In this document: positions 1 through 14,975 of the stretch, one piece after another
Layout of the letters: the number at the start of each line of letters is the position of its first letter
Numbering within the stretch: position 1 is the first letter of the stretch
Source: Sinomonas cellulolyticus
GTDB lineage: Bacteria; Actinomycetota; Actinomycetes; Actinomycetales; Micrococcaceae
DNA: 64,000 bases
Direction of reading: 5' to 3'
NCBI RefSeq assembly: GCF_014656475.1
Contig: NZ_BNCM01000004.1
Span: forward strand, 1-64,000
The notes under the pieces: generated by a model
What the model saw: the letters and a program-made list of their open reading frames with translations, nothing else
Told to the model about the DNA's origin: nothing
The model's database searches: none
Program-made: the position numbers and the translations under genes

Positions 1-559
1 CACGCGCGACATTGCTGTGGCGGCCGAGGACACTGGCCAGGTCTTGGCCGTCGAAGAGTCTCATCCCATCCAGGAAGGGGATCCCGACGTCGATAGGGGG
101 ATGGTGCAGGCAGACGATGGCCGGGGTCTGCGGCCTGCGGGCGAGGACCGTGTCCAGCCAGGCAAGCTGTTGGCCGCCCAGTTGGCCTGCCGGGGAACCC
201 TGCATCTTCGAGTCCAAGGCGATGACCGTGAATGAGGGGTAGTCCACGCTGTAGTAGGCCCGTTCTGAGCCGCCCATGAACGGAGAGGCTCCGAACTCCG
301 CCAGGAGCCACTTTCGACCGTCGTGGTTTCCGGCCAGCAGGTGCAAGGGCAGCGGGAAGCGTTCGATCAGCTCCCGCAGTGCCCGGTACTCCTCCGGACG
401 CCCCTGATCGACGAGATCACCGGTGATCACCACACAGTCCGGCTGCGGGTCCAGGGTGAGAACACGTCCCAATGCCTGGTGCAGGCCGGCGGCCGGGGCA
501 GGAGCGAGCAAGCCGTCCCTGATGTGCGGGTCGCTCAAGTGCGCGATCGATGCAGTCAC
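1..559 (-). CDS. CpdA-like metallophosphoesterase (3',5'-cyclic nucleotide phosphodiesterase family), 3' end outside window
   Basis: The minus strand reads as 186 codons of a class III cyclic-nucleotide phosphodiesterase / calcineurin-like metallophosphoesterase, and the C-terminus lies beyond base 1. Dinuclear-metal motifs appear in the expected order: DPH at residues 10-12, GDLVDQG at 47-53, GNHD at 77-80 and HHPP at 152-155; the final GHxH motif would be off the window. The GTG at 559 is chosen because a GGAG sits 9 nt upstream; an ATG at 563 is in another frame. Family members hydrolyse cAMP or other phosphodiesters in the cytoplasm, but the substrate cannot be told from this fragment. 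It is divergent from rplJ. Confidence 0.85.
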   Translation of the reverse strand, partial: MTASIAHLSDPHIRDGLLAPAPAAGLHQALGRVLTLDPQPDCVVITGDLVDQGRPEEYRALRELIERFPLPLHLLAGNHDGRKWLLAEFGASPFMGGSERAYYSVDYPSFTVIALDSKMQGSPAGQLGGQQLAWLDTVLARRPQTPAIVCLHHPPIDVGIPFLDGMRLFDGQDLASVLGRHSNVAR

Positions 560-719
560 CCATGAACACTCCAACGACGCCCAAGGTGACGGCAACCGTT
601 CATGCTCAAGGCGAACCGCGCGAGAGCAGCAAACCAGGGAATAGCTACGGCTTCCAATACGGGACTGCGCCAGGTAGGCGAGCGGGAGGCGAGCGGCCGG
701 CGTCGTGCGCCACCCGATT

Positions 720-747
720 TTGCCTGCCCGGCGCCGTCCCGTACAGT
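720..747 (+). promoter_or_regulatory. Probable promoter of rplJ-rplL
   Basis: TTGCCT at 720-725 and TACAGT at 742-747 are separated by 16 nt and resemble SigA-type -35 and -10 hexamers. The predicted transcription start near 754 leaves a leader of about 200 nt before rplJ, which agrees with the structured leader seen there. This is inferred from sequence only. Confidence 0.55.
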
Positions 748-753
748 AGAAGG

Positions 754-962
754 ACCAAAGACCGCCGGTCGTTGGATGCTGTGTGCCGAGAAGCGGTGCG
801 CATCTCCACCGAAGGTCCCCGACACCGGGGCGGCCTGCGCAGGTGAACCGAGCGAACCGCTCGCGGCCATGAGCCCCGAACGCCACGCCCCGTGCATCTG
901 CGCGGGGCGTTCTTGCATTTCAGGGGCCGCCCCCACCGGCACTGTTCCCCGGAAGGAGGGTT
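754..962 (+). promoter_or_regulatory. L10-type ribosomal protein leader with attenuator-like hairpin
   Basis: The untranslated leader before rplJ carries the block AAAGACCGCCGGTCGT near 757-772, which resembles the conserved part of bacterial L10 leaders, where the L10(L12)4 complex binds its own mRNA. Further down, ACGCCCCG (885-892) pairs with CGGGGCGT (903-910) and is followed by TCTTGCATTT, so it looks like a weak intrinsic terminator. A reasonable reading is autoregulation of rplJ-rplL by attenuation. The L10-leader assignment rests on motif resemblance; no covariance search was run. Confidence 0.5.
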
Positions 963-1514
963 ATGGCAACGCCTACCAAGGTGGCAGCTGTCGAGGAGAT
1001 CACCAAGGATTTCCAGGAGTCGAGCGCTGCAGTCCTGACCGAATACCGTGGGCTCTCCGTCGCCCAGCTCAAGCAGCTGCGTCGTTCGCTCGGCACCGAG
1101 AACAAGTTCTCGGTCGTCAAGAACTCCCTGACCGCCATCGCTGCCAAGGAAGCGGGTGTCGACGCGTTCGACGGCCAGCTCGCCGGCCCCACCGCGATCG
1201 CGTTCATCAAGGGTGACGCCGTCGCGGCCGCCAAGAGCCTGACCGACTTTGCCAAGGACAACAAGCAGCTCATCATCAAGACGGGCTTCTTCGAGGGCAA
1301 GGCGCTCGACGCGAACGAGGTCGCCGCTCTGGCGGCCCTGGAGTCCCGCGAGCTGCAGCTCGCCAAGGTTGCCGGCGTCCTCAAGGCGCCCATGGCCGCG
1401 GCTGCGCGCATCATCGACGCCCTGCGTCTCAAGCTCGAGGAGGAGGGTGGCGCTCCGGCTGCCGCCGACGCTCCCGCCGCTGAGGCCGCCGAGGCGCCCG
1501 CCGAAGAGAACTGA
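963..1514 (+). CDS. rplJ: Large ribosomal subunit protein uL10
   Basis: This 183-residue protein is L10, which anchors L7/L12 dimers to the GTPase-associated centre of 23S rRNA and so forms the base of the ribosomal stalk. The N-terminal RNA-binding part is typical ([23 protein letters not shown]), and the helical region near residues 140-160 would bind L7/L12. After about residue 160 the protein ends in an A/E/P-rich tail. A strong ribosome binding site, GGAAGGAGGG at 951-960, precedes the ATG. It is co-transcribed with rplL 77 nt downstream and probably controlled by the leader in front of it. Confidence 0.98.
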   Translation: MATPTKVAAVEEITKDFQESSAAVLTEYRGLSVAQLKQLRRSLGTENKFSVVKNSLTAIAAKEAGVDAFDGQLAGPTAIAFIKGDAVAAAKSLTDFAKDNKQLIIKTGFFEGKALDANEVAALAALESRELQLAKVAGVLKAPMAAAARIIDALRLKLEEEGGAPAAADAPAAEAAEAPAEEN

Positions 1515-1591
1515 CTCTCTTCCCCACCACATACTCCGGTGCACCGCCGCGAACATCCGGCGGAGCGCCACCTAGCGAAAGGACGCCAACC

Positions 1592-1972
1592 ATGGCGAAG
1601 CTCACCCAGGACGAGCTGATCGAGGCCTTCAAGGAGCTCACCATCATCGAGCTCTCCGAGTTCGTGAAGAAGTTCGAGGAGGTCTTCGAGGTCACCGCTG
1701 CTGCGGTCGCCGTCGCAGGCCCGGCCGGCGGTGCCGGCGAGGCCGCCGTCGAGGAGGAGAAGGACTCGTTCGACGTCATCCTCGAGGCCGCTGGCGACAA
1801 GAAGATCGCGGTCATCAAGGAGGTCCGCTCCCTCACGTCGCTCGGCCTGAAGGAGGCCAAGGACCTCGTCGACGGCGCTCCGAAGGCCGTCCTCGAGGGC
1901 GCGAACAAGGAGGCCGCCGAGAAGGCCAAGGAGGTCCTCGAGGCCGCCGGCGCCACGGTCACCCTCAAGTAA
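1592..1972 (+). CDS. rplL: Large ribosomal subunit protein bL12 (L7/L12)
   Basis: This 126-residue protein is L7/L12, the multicopy stalk protein that recruits and stimulates the translational GTPases. The order is standard: an N-terminal dimerisation region (residues 1-32), an A/G-rich hinge (about 33-52) and the conserved C-terminal domain containing KIAVIKEVR and [20 protein letters not shown] at 1577-1582 acts as ribosome binding site. The gap to rplJ contains a small hairpin (CCGCCG at 1544-1549 with CGGCGG at 1558-1563). That could help set the L12:L10 ratio, although this is speculative. A strong terminator follows the gene. Confidence 0.98.
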   Translation: MAKLTQDELIEAFKELTIIELSEFVKKFEEVFEVTAAAVAVAGPAGGAGEAAVEEEKDSFDVILEAAGDKKIAVIKEVRSLTSLGLKEAKDLVDGAPKAVLEGANKEAAEKAKEVLEAAGATVTLK

Positions 1973-2010
1973 GCTCTCCAGCTTCTCCCGGAGCCCGGCT
2001 CCGGATCGAA

Positions 2011-2046
2011 GGGCCCGCAGTCTTCACGGACTGCGGGCCCTTCGTG
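2011..2046 (+). terminator. Intrinsic terminator after rplL
   Basis: GGGCCCGCAGTC at 2011-2022 pairs perfectly with GACTGCGGGCCC at 2029-2040 around a 6-nt loop and is followed by TTCGTGT. It lies between the convergent ends of rplL and the minus-strand nucleotidase gene, so it may serve both strands. Confidence 0.85.
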
Positions 2047-2086
2047 TCACGGCCTCCGGCGGGTGGCGCTCCGAGGCCACCCGGAG

Positions 2087-3898
2087 TCACACGACGGTCA
2101 GCGGTGCGCCGTTGGCGGTGAGCGACCAGTCCACGTGCGCGAACAGCGAGGCGTCCAGGACCCCGGTCTGCGTCACGTAGTCGATGATCCGCTGGCGGAT
2201 CTCCTGCTGGCTGTTGGTCAGGACCGGCGCGGTCTTCACGTGGGGGAAGTTGCCGCCGCCGCTCTGGCGGTAGTTGTTGATGGCCATGGCGAACTCCTGG
2301 GCCGGGTCGATCGGAGCGCCGCCGTAGGAGAGCCCGACGATCCGGGACCCGACGGGCTGGGCCACGTCGATCGTGTAGGTGAGCGGCGCGTCGAGGCCGA
2401 ACACGACGTCGTAGTTGTAGTCCGGCGTCCCGGAGGGCGCGAGCGCGGTCACAGCGTTGGTCAGGTCCGCCGCGGCCACCGTGGTCGTGGTCACCGTCCT
2501 GTAGTACTGGGCCGACCACTCGAGGTAGTCCTTGACCTGCGCTCCCGTGACCTTGATGGACAGGAGCGTGTTGTCGTAGATGTACAGGCCCGCCACGTCG
2601 CGCACCGTCAGCGGACCGGCCGGCACGTCGACGCCGCGCGAGAACGCCGCCGCGATCGAGAGCACCGGCAGTCCCGCCGCAGGGGTCCCGGCGAGCTCGC
2701 CCTTGATGGTGTGCGCCTGGATGTAGTTGATCGCGTCGATCGCGGCCACGTCCTCCCAGCAGCCGGTTGCGGTCTTCAGGGGCGCGGTCGAAGTGCCGAT
2801 CACCTGGTTCACGTACTGCACGACGCGCTGGTGGGCGGCGTCCACGGCGCGCACGACGGCGGCGTCGGGCGCGGCGGTCTTGGCGTCCAGGAGCGCCGCG
2901 CTCGCCGAGGAGACGGTCCAGGTGCCGGAGACCTTCTGCAGGTCGAGGTCCATGACGGTCACGCGCATGCCCCAGTACTTGGGCTCCGAGAGCAGCACCT
3001 GCTTCCCGGTGGCCTTGTTCGTGACGAACCGCTGGGGAATCTCGGAGTGTGCGTGGCCCACGAGGATCGCGTCGATGCCCGGTACCTCCTCGGCGAGCTG
3101 CTGGGACGCGTTCTCGGGGAAGGGGAGGGCGTCACCGTAGGAGGACCCGGGCACCATGCCGGAGTGGCACGAGACGACGACGACGTCCGCCCCGGCGGCG
3201 TGCATCTGCGGGATGACGGCCTTGGCCTCCTCGACGATGCCGTTGAAGTCGAGGCGCCCCTCGACGTTGGCGCGGTCCCAGATGGCGCACCCCGGCGTGA
3301 CGAAGCCGACGAGGCCCACCCGGACCGTGCCGTTGTTGGTGAGGACCTTCTTGATCACGAACGGCTTGAACGCGTGCTCGGAGGTGGCGTGGTCGTGGAC
3401 GTTGGCGCCGAGGAGCGGGAAGTCGAGCTGGGACTCCCACGAGCGCAGGAGCGGGATGCCGTAGTTGAACTCGTGGTTGCCCAGGGTCACGGCGTCGTAG
3501 CCGACCGCGTTCATGGCGGCGGCCATCGGGTGCACCGCGCCGCCCACGGCCGGCTGGATCTTGGCGAAGTAGTAGGCCAGAGGAGTGCCCTGGATCGTGT
3601 CGCCGGCATCGAGGGTGATGGTGTTCTCCGTCCCGCGCTCGTCGCGGACCGCGCGGATGAGGGTGGCCGCCTGGGCCAGCCCGATCTTGTTCCCCGCCTT
3701 GTCGGCGTAGTCCGCGTTCTTGAAGTAGTCCCAGTTCAGGACGTTGGAGTGGAGGTCCGCGGTGCCGATCACGGTGAGGCGGTAGGTCTTGCCGCTGCTC
3801 GCCTCAGCGGGCAGCGCGCCCAGCGCCAGGGTGCCCCCGACGAGGGCGCCGGTGAGGACGGAACGGCGGGAGAGGGCAGGGTTCAGGGGCGTGCTCAC
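2087..3898 (-). CDS. Tat-exported 5'-nucleotidase / 2',3'-cyclic phosphodiesterase (UshA/YfkN family)
   Basis: This 603-residue protein belongs to the bifunctional UshA-type nucleotidases, which release phosphate from extracellular nucleotides. A twin-arginine signal is present: RR at residues 11-12, then a hydrophobic stretch ending near PAEA. The metallophosphoesterase domain has ADLH (47-50), a DAGDT block and GNHE (140-143), with VSCHSG and GHAH further on. The C-terminal half is the substrate-binding 5'-nucleotidase domain. The GTG at 3898 is preferred over the upstream ATG at 3910 because AGGAG lies 5 nt before it. No anchor is visible at the C-terminus, so the protein is probably secreted or wall-associated. 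Confidence 0.9.
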   Translation of the reverse strand: MSTPLNPALSRRSVLTGALVGGTLALGALPAEASSGKTYRLTVIGTADLHSNVLNWDYFKNADYADKAGNKIGLAQAATLIRAVRDERGTENTITLDAGDTIQGTPLAYYFAKIQPAVGGAVHPMAAAMNAVGYDAVTLGNHEFNYGIPLLRSWESQLDFPLLGANVHDHATSEHAFKPFVIKKVLTNNGTVRVGLVGFVTPGCAIWDRANVEGRLDFNGIVEEAKAVIPQMHAAGADVVVVSCHSGMVPGSSYGDALPFPENASQQLAEEVPGIDAILVGHAHSEIPQRFVTNKATGKQVLLSEPKYWGMRVTVMDLDLQKVSGTWTVSSASAALLDAKTAAPDAAVVRAVDAAHQRVVQYVNQVIGTSTAPLKTATGCWEDVAAIDAINYIQAHTIKGELAGTPAAGLPVLSIAAAFSRGVDVPAGPLTVRDVAGLYIYDNTLLSIKVTGAQVKDYLEWSAQYYRTVTTTTVAAADLTNAVTALAPSGTPDYNYDVVFGLDAPLTYTIDVAQPVGSRIVGLSYGGAPIDPAQEFAMAINNYRQSGGGNFPHVKTAPVLTNSQQEIRQRIIDYVTQTGVLDASLFAHVDWSLTANGAPLTVV

Positions 3899-3993
3899 AG
3901 GGCTCCTCATCTAGGGGTGTCGCGCGGCGGGGTGCAGCGCCGCTATCGCGACACGCTAAGCCGCCTGCGATGGCCGCAGCGACGCGACACGCC

Positions 3994-4015
3994 CTGTGAA
4001 AGGAATCGTTCACAG
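3994..4015. repeat. Inverted repeat between ybaK-like gene and nucleotidase gene
   Basis: CTGTGAA at 3994-4000 and TTCACAG at 4009-4015 form a 7-bp dyad with an 8-nt centre. It lies just past the stop of the YbaK-like gene and about 100 bp upstream of the nucleotidase start. It could therefore be an operator for the nucleotidase or a weak terminator for the thiolase-ybaK pair; the sequence does not decide between them. Confidence 0.35.
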
Positions 4016-4041
4016 ACAGTTCGCCCGGGCGTCAGATGCGC

Positions 4042-4608
4042 TCAGGCGGGGTCGCTGATGTCCTCCACGGTGGCCGCGAGTGCGTCGAAGAGCTCCCCCG
4101 AGTCGACGAACGCGCTGAGGCCGTGGGCGCCCGCCCCGAGCGATATCCGGCCCCTGATCGACGCGTCCGCCCACACGGGCCACGCCGTGGTGGAGCCGAG
4201 CGGGGTGATCGTCCCGCGCTCGTACCCCGTGGCTGCGAGCGCCACGTCGGCGGCCGGCATCGAGAGCCGGTTGACCCCCAGCAGCCGGCGCAGCTTGGGC
4301 CAGGAGATCTGCCGGTCGCCGGGGATGAGGGCGAACAGGAAGGAGCCGTCGGGGTGCTTCACCACGAGTGACTTCACGATCTCCCGCGGCTCGATGCCGA
4401 GGTTCGCGGCGGCCTCCTCGAGGCTGCGGGCACGGCCCCGCTCCACGACCTCGACGGAGACGCCCCTCGCCGCGGCGTCCTCGAGGAACCGCACATGGCC
4501 GTCCTCCGCGGAACCGGCCGCTCCGCTCTCGGGGGCGGTCGACGCCGGCCCCTCGCCTCGAGCGGTACCCGGCGCCGCGCCGTCGTGCGCCACCTCCTCG
4601 CGGGCCAC
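4042..4608 (-). CDS. YbaK/EbsC-family aminoacyl-tRNA deacylase
   Basis: The 188-residue product carries the YbaK / prolyl-tRNA-synthetase-associated domain from about residue 38 to the end, with the family signatures IVKSLVVKHPDG, FALIPGDRQISWPKL and YERGTITPLG. Members hydrolyse mischarged aminoacyl-tRNAs, for example Cys-tRNA(Pro), in the cytoplasm. The first ~37 residues are low-complexity A/G/E-rich sequence, so the true start may be internal. The GTG at 4608 lies 3 nt after the thiolase stop, so the two genes are probably co-translated. The lysine in IVKSLVVK is the residue expected at the active site of this family. Confidence 0.85.
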   Translation of the reverse strand: MAREEVAHDGAAPGTARGEGPASTAPESGAAGSAEDGHVRFLEDAAARGVSVEVVERGRARSLEEAAANLGIEPREIVKSLVVKHPDGSFLFALIPGDRQISWPKLRRLLGVNRLSMPAADVALAATGYERGTITPLGSTTAWPVWADASIRGRISLGAGAHGLSAFVDSGELFDALAATVEDISDPA

Positions 4609-4611
4609 GGC

Positions 4612-5814
4612 TCAGTCCCGGTAGAGGAGGAGCGCCTCGCCCTGGCCCCCGCCGCCGCACAGGGAGACGGCCGCCTTGCCGGAGCCGCGCCGCGCGAGCT
4701 CGTGGGCGGCGTGGCCCGCGAGGCGCGCGCCCGAGGCGCCGATCGGGTGGCCGAGCGCGATCGCGCCGCCGTGGAGGTTGCACTTCTCGAGCGGGTAGTC
4801 GAGGTCCTTGAGGGACTGCACGGCAACGGATCCGAAGGCCTCGTTGATCTCGATGAAGTCCAGGTCGGCCGTGGTCCAACCGGCGCGGGCGAGCGCCTTC
4901 TGGATGGCATGCGAGGGCTGGGAGTGCAGCGAGTTGTCCGGGCCGGCGACCTGCCCCGGCTTGCCGACCACGGCGAGCCAGGACAGCCCGTGCTCCTGGG
5001 CGTAGGCGCGCGAGGTCAGCACGAGTGCCGCCGCGCCGTCGGACAGGGGAGAGGAGTTGCCCGCCGTGATGGTCCCGTCCGTGGCGAAGGCCGGGCGCAG
5101 GGGCGCGAGCGTCTCGACCGAGGTGCCGGGGCGGACGCCCTCGTCCTGGGTGAGGGTGATCGGATCGCCCTTGCGCTGCTTGACCTGGATCGGCGCGATC
5201 TCGTCGTCGAAGACGCCTTCCTTCTGCGCGATCGCCGCGCGCACGTGGGAGGCCGCGGCCACCTCGTCCTGCGACTTGCGGTCGATGCCGAGCGTGAGGT
5301 TCCGCGACTCGGTGGACAGACCCATCGACTGCCCGTCGAAGGCATCGGTCAGGCCGTCGTGGGCCGCCACGTCGAGGGCGCCGACCGTCCCGTAGGTCCA
5401 GCCCTGGCGCGAGCCGGGCAGCACGTGCGGCGCCCGGGACATGGATTCCTGGCCGCCCGCGACCACGACGGTGGCGTCGCCGGCGCGGATGAGGCGGGCG
5501 GCGTCGATCACGGCCGTGAGGCCCGAGAGGCACACCTTGTTGATCGTCACGCACGGCACGTTCCAGCCCACGCCCGCGGCAATCGCGCTCTGGCGGGCCG
5601 GATTCTGGCCGGCCCCGGCCTGCAGGACCTGGCCCATGATCACGGCGTCGACCGCGTCCGCACCCACCCCGGCCTGCTTGAGTGCGGCGGTGATGGCGTG
5701 CGCCCCCAGGTCCACGGCAGTGAAGGTGACCAGCTGCCCGTTGAGGCGTCCCTGCGGGGTGCGCGCGGCGGACAGGATCACAACGTCGTCGTTGTTCTCA
5801 GCGGTGGTGCCCAC
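4612..5814 (-). CDS. Acetyl-CoA C-acyltransferase (thiolase)
   Basis: This 400-residue protein is a type II thiolase, which condenses or cleaves acyl-CoA with acetyl-CoA. The catalytic residues are visible: nucleophilic Cys95 in NKVCLSGL, His356 in GHPIGASGA and the second Cys386 in SLCGGGGQGEA, together with the NEAFGSVA block. Its length matches acetoacetyl-CoA thiolases, which suggests a degradative or acetoacetyl-CoA-forming role, but the chain length accepted is not readable. The GTG start has AGGAG 7 nt upstream. It leads a two-gene unit with the YbaK-like gene and is divergent from rpoB. Confidence 0.93.
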   Translation of the reverse strand: MGTTAENNDDVVILSAARTPQGRLNGQLVTFTAVDLGAHAITAALKQAGVGADAVDAVIMGQVLQAGAGQNPARQSAIAAGVGWNVPCVTINKVCLSGLTAVIDAARLIRAGDATVVVAGGQESMSRAPHVLPGSRQGWTYGTVGALDVAAHDGLTDAFDGQSMGLSTESRNLTLGIDRKSQDEVAAASHVRAAIAQKEGVFDDEIAPIQVKQRKGDPITLTQDEGVRPGTSVETLAPLRPAFATDGTITAGNSSPLSDGAAALVLTSRAYAQEHGLSWLAVVGKPGQVAGPDNSLHSQPSHAIQKALARAGWTTADLDFIEINEAFGSVAVQSLKDLDYPLEKCNLHGGAIALGHPIGASGARLAGHAAHELARRGSGKAAVSLCGGGGQGEALLLYRD

Positions 5815-6000
5815 AGCAGTCTCCTCGTTCTTCGTTCTTGCCCATGTTTCCTCGCGGTCTGCGCGTGTCTGCGCTCCTGTGAATCAGGCTACAGCGAGCG
5901 CGGCGCATTGGAACTGGCGCCCGGGTGTACAGTGTTGCCGCAACGATCCTCGTGCGGTCCTTGTCACAGGGGGGCACTTGACCACGAGCGGAGTCTGCGG

Positions 6001-6029
6001 TAGACACGCGCGCCTCCATGGGGTATGGT
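6001..6029 (+). promoter_or_regulatory. Probable promoter of rpoB-rpoC
   Basis: TAGACA at 6001-6006 (5 of 6 matches to the -35 consensus) and TATGGT at 6024-6029 are separated by exactly 17 nt. The predicted start near 6036 gives a leader of about 150 nt before the rpoB TTG. A second, weaker pair is TTGACC at 5978-5983 with TAGACA itself as -10. The 370-bp intergenic region is shared with the divergent thiolase gene. Confidence 0.65.
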
Positions 6030-6184
6030 AGTTCTTTGCGTTCTCCCTTTTAACGACTGCGGTGCCTTCATATAGCGGTGGGCTCTCGGGCCGGCTGACC
6101 CGCCCCAACTGAACACGGTTCGGTGGATCATGCCTCGTCGGGGGAGGGTGCGGACAATCCTGAAGGTCTGTGGAAGGATCCCTC

Positions 6185-9685
<3,501 letters not shown>

Positions 9686-9741
9686 TCCTCCGCCGCATCG
9701 GCAGCACAAGACTTTCCAGACACGAGAGATAAGGGACCATA

Positions 9742-13641
<3,900 letters not shown>

Positions 13642-13692
13642 GCCGGCGCAGAGGCTGACGCCCTGGCCTGACCAGGCGTCCGGCCCGCACGA

Positions 13693-13729
13693 CGGCGGCC
13701 GGCTCCCCACCGCGGGGAGCCGGCCGCCG
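13693..13729 (+). terminator. Hairpin terminator after rpoC
   Basis: A 16-bp perfect stem (13693-13708 with 13714-13729) and a 5-nt loop ACCGC follow the rpoC stop by about 50 nt. There is no T-tract, which is common in high-GC actinobacteria. The 16-nt segment 13687-13702 recurs exactly in the terminator after rplO. Confidence 0.7.
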
Positions 13730-13730
13730 G

Positions 13731-14055
13731 CGTGTGCGCACCCCTCGCGCAGGGAGGGTGCCGGCGATTCGGTGCCCGCGCGCCGTCGTGATAAGCTTTC
13801 TTCGATTGTTTCTGTGTGGCAGTGGATGAAGGCCGTCAGACCGGGTGCGCAGGCGCTGGGAGCGACGGGGCCTGTTTCCGGGTTGCGGGGTTGGTGCGCA
13901 ACGAATGCCACACTTTTGCACGCCTACGGTCGGTTGTCCGCGGAAGTGTGAAGCAACCGACAGCGTCTACCGAGCCCCGCTCCAGGGGTCACGTGGGCGG
14001 AATTCCAAACCGAGTACGCAAGTACAAAGTACGCAAGTACGAAGACGGAGCGAAA
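13731..14055 (+). other. Leader region of the str operon with a tandem 15-bp repeat
   Basis: These 325 bases hold no gene that I can support. AGTACGCAAGTAC occurs twice, at 14013-14025 and 14028-14040, with a 15-bp period, ending 15 nt before the rpsL start. Each copy has GTAC at both ends of a GCAA centre, so the repeats could bind a protein or fold in the mRNA. A possible -10 (TAAGCT at 13792-13797) has only a poor -35, so the promoter is not located with confidence. Confidence 0.5.
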
Positions 14056-14430
14056 GTGCCTACTATTCAGCAGCTGGTCCGCAAGGGCCGCACGCCGAAG
14101 GTCTCCAAGACCAAGGCCCCTGCCCTCAAGGGCAGCCCCATGCGTCGTGGCGTGTGCACCCGTGTGTACACCACGACCCCGAAGAAGCCGAACTCCGCGC
14201 TCCGCAAGGTCGCGCGCGTCCGCCTCAACGGCGGCGTCGAGGTCACGGCCTACATCCCGGGTGTGGGCCACAACCTCCAGGAGCACTCGATCGTGCTCGT
14301 CCGCGGCGGCCGTGTGAAGGACCTTCCGGGTGTCCGCTACAAGATCGTCCGCGGCGCCCTTGACACCCAGGGTGTCAAGAACCGCCAGCAGGCCCGCAGC
14401 CGCTACGGCGCCAAGAAGGAGAAGAAGTAA
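14056..14430 (+). CDS. rpsL: Small ribosomal subunit protein uS12
   Basis: This is S12 with 124 residues, part of the decoding centre. The frame is open for another 240 nt upstream, but the conserved N-terminus [11 protein letters not shown] and a GGAG at 14047-14050 place the start at the GTG at 14056. Lys43 (in TPKKPNS) and Lys88 (in RVKDLPG), where streptomycin-resistance mutations occur, are both wild type. The stop TAA overlaps the rpsG ATG by one base, so the two are translationally coupled in the str operon. Confidence 0.98.
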   Translation: MPTIQQLVRKGRTPKVSKTKAPALKGSPMRRGVCTRVYTTTPKKPNSALRKVARVRLNGGVEVTAYIPGVGHNLQEHSIVLVRGGRVKDLPGVRYKIVRGALDTQGVKNRQQARSRYGAKKEKK

Positions 14431-14900
14431 TGCCTCGTAAGGGTCCTGCCCCGAAGCGTCCTCTCGTCGTCGACCCGGTCTACGGCTCGCCGCTCGTGAC
14501 GCAGCTCATCAACAAGGTCCTCGTGGACGGCAAGAAGTCGACCGCCGAGCGCATCGTCTACGGCGCCCTCGAGGGTGCCCGCCAGAAGACGGGCGGCGAT
14601 CCCGTCGCCGCCCTCAAGAAGGCCATGGACAACGTCCGTCCGACCCTTGAGGTTCGCTCGCGCCGCGTCGGCGGCGCCACCTACCAGGTTCCGGTCGAGG
14701 TCAAGCCGGGCCGCGCCACCGCGCTGGCCCTGCGCTGGCTCGTGGGCTACTCCAAGGCCCGCCGCGAGAAGACGATGACCGAGCGTCTCCAGAACGAGAT
14801 CCTCGACGCTTCGAACGGCCTCGGTGCCGCGGTGAAGCGCCGCGAGGACACCCACAAGATGGCCGAGTCGAACAAGGCCTTCGCACACTACCGCTGGTAG
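14430..14900 (+). CDS. rpsG: Small ribosomal subunit protein uS7
   Basis: This is S7 with 156 residues, the primary organiser of the 30S head next to the E and P sites; in other bacteria it also represses the str operon. It begins [20 protein letters not shown] and contains the conserved [14 protein letters not shown] and the C-terminal helix ending AFAHYRW. It overlaps rpsL by one base. The hairpin after it (14912-14938) lies where S7-responsive elements are found in some operons, but I cannot show a regulatory role. Confidence 0.98.
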   Translation: MPRKGPAPKRPLVVDPVYGSPLVTQLINKVLVDGKKSTAERIVYGALEGARQKTGGDPVAALKKAMDNVRPTLEVRSRRVGGATYQVPVEVKPGRATALALRWLVGYSKARREKTMTERLQNEILDASNGLGAAVKRREDTHKMAESNKAFAHYRW

Positions 14901-14911
14901 AACCAGGGTTT

Positions 14912-14938
14912 GCCGCCGGCCCCACAAGGGCCGGCGGC
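14912..14938 (+). other. Intercistronic hairpin between rpsG and fusA
   Basis: GCCGCCGGCCC at 14912-14922 pairs perfectly with GGGCCGGCGGC at 14928-14938 around the loop CACAA. It lies inside the str operon, 12 nt after the rpsG stop and 37 nt before the fusA start. It could act as a partial terminator, an mRNA processing site or a translational control element. Confidence 0.6.
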
Positions 14939-14975
14939 GAATGCGCAGCCAATCAGGGACAAACAGGGAGACACC

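Noticed and set aside
2063-4624. 853-codon plus-strand frame over the nucleotidase and ybaK-like genes
   Set aside because: Shadow frame; the minus-strand products have clear catalytic motifs and export signals, the plus-strand one has none.
13816-14055. N-terminal extension of rpsL by 80 codons
   Set aside because: S12 is conserved from [11 protein letters not shown] onwards, and a ribosome binding site lies just before the GTG at 14056.
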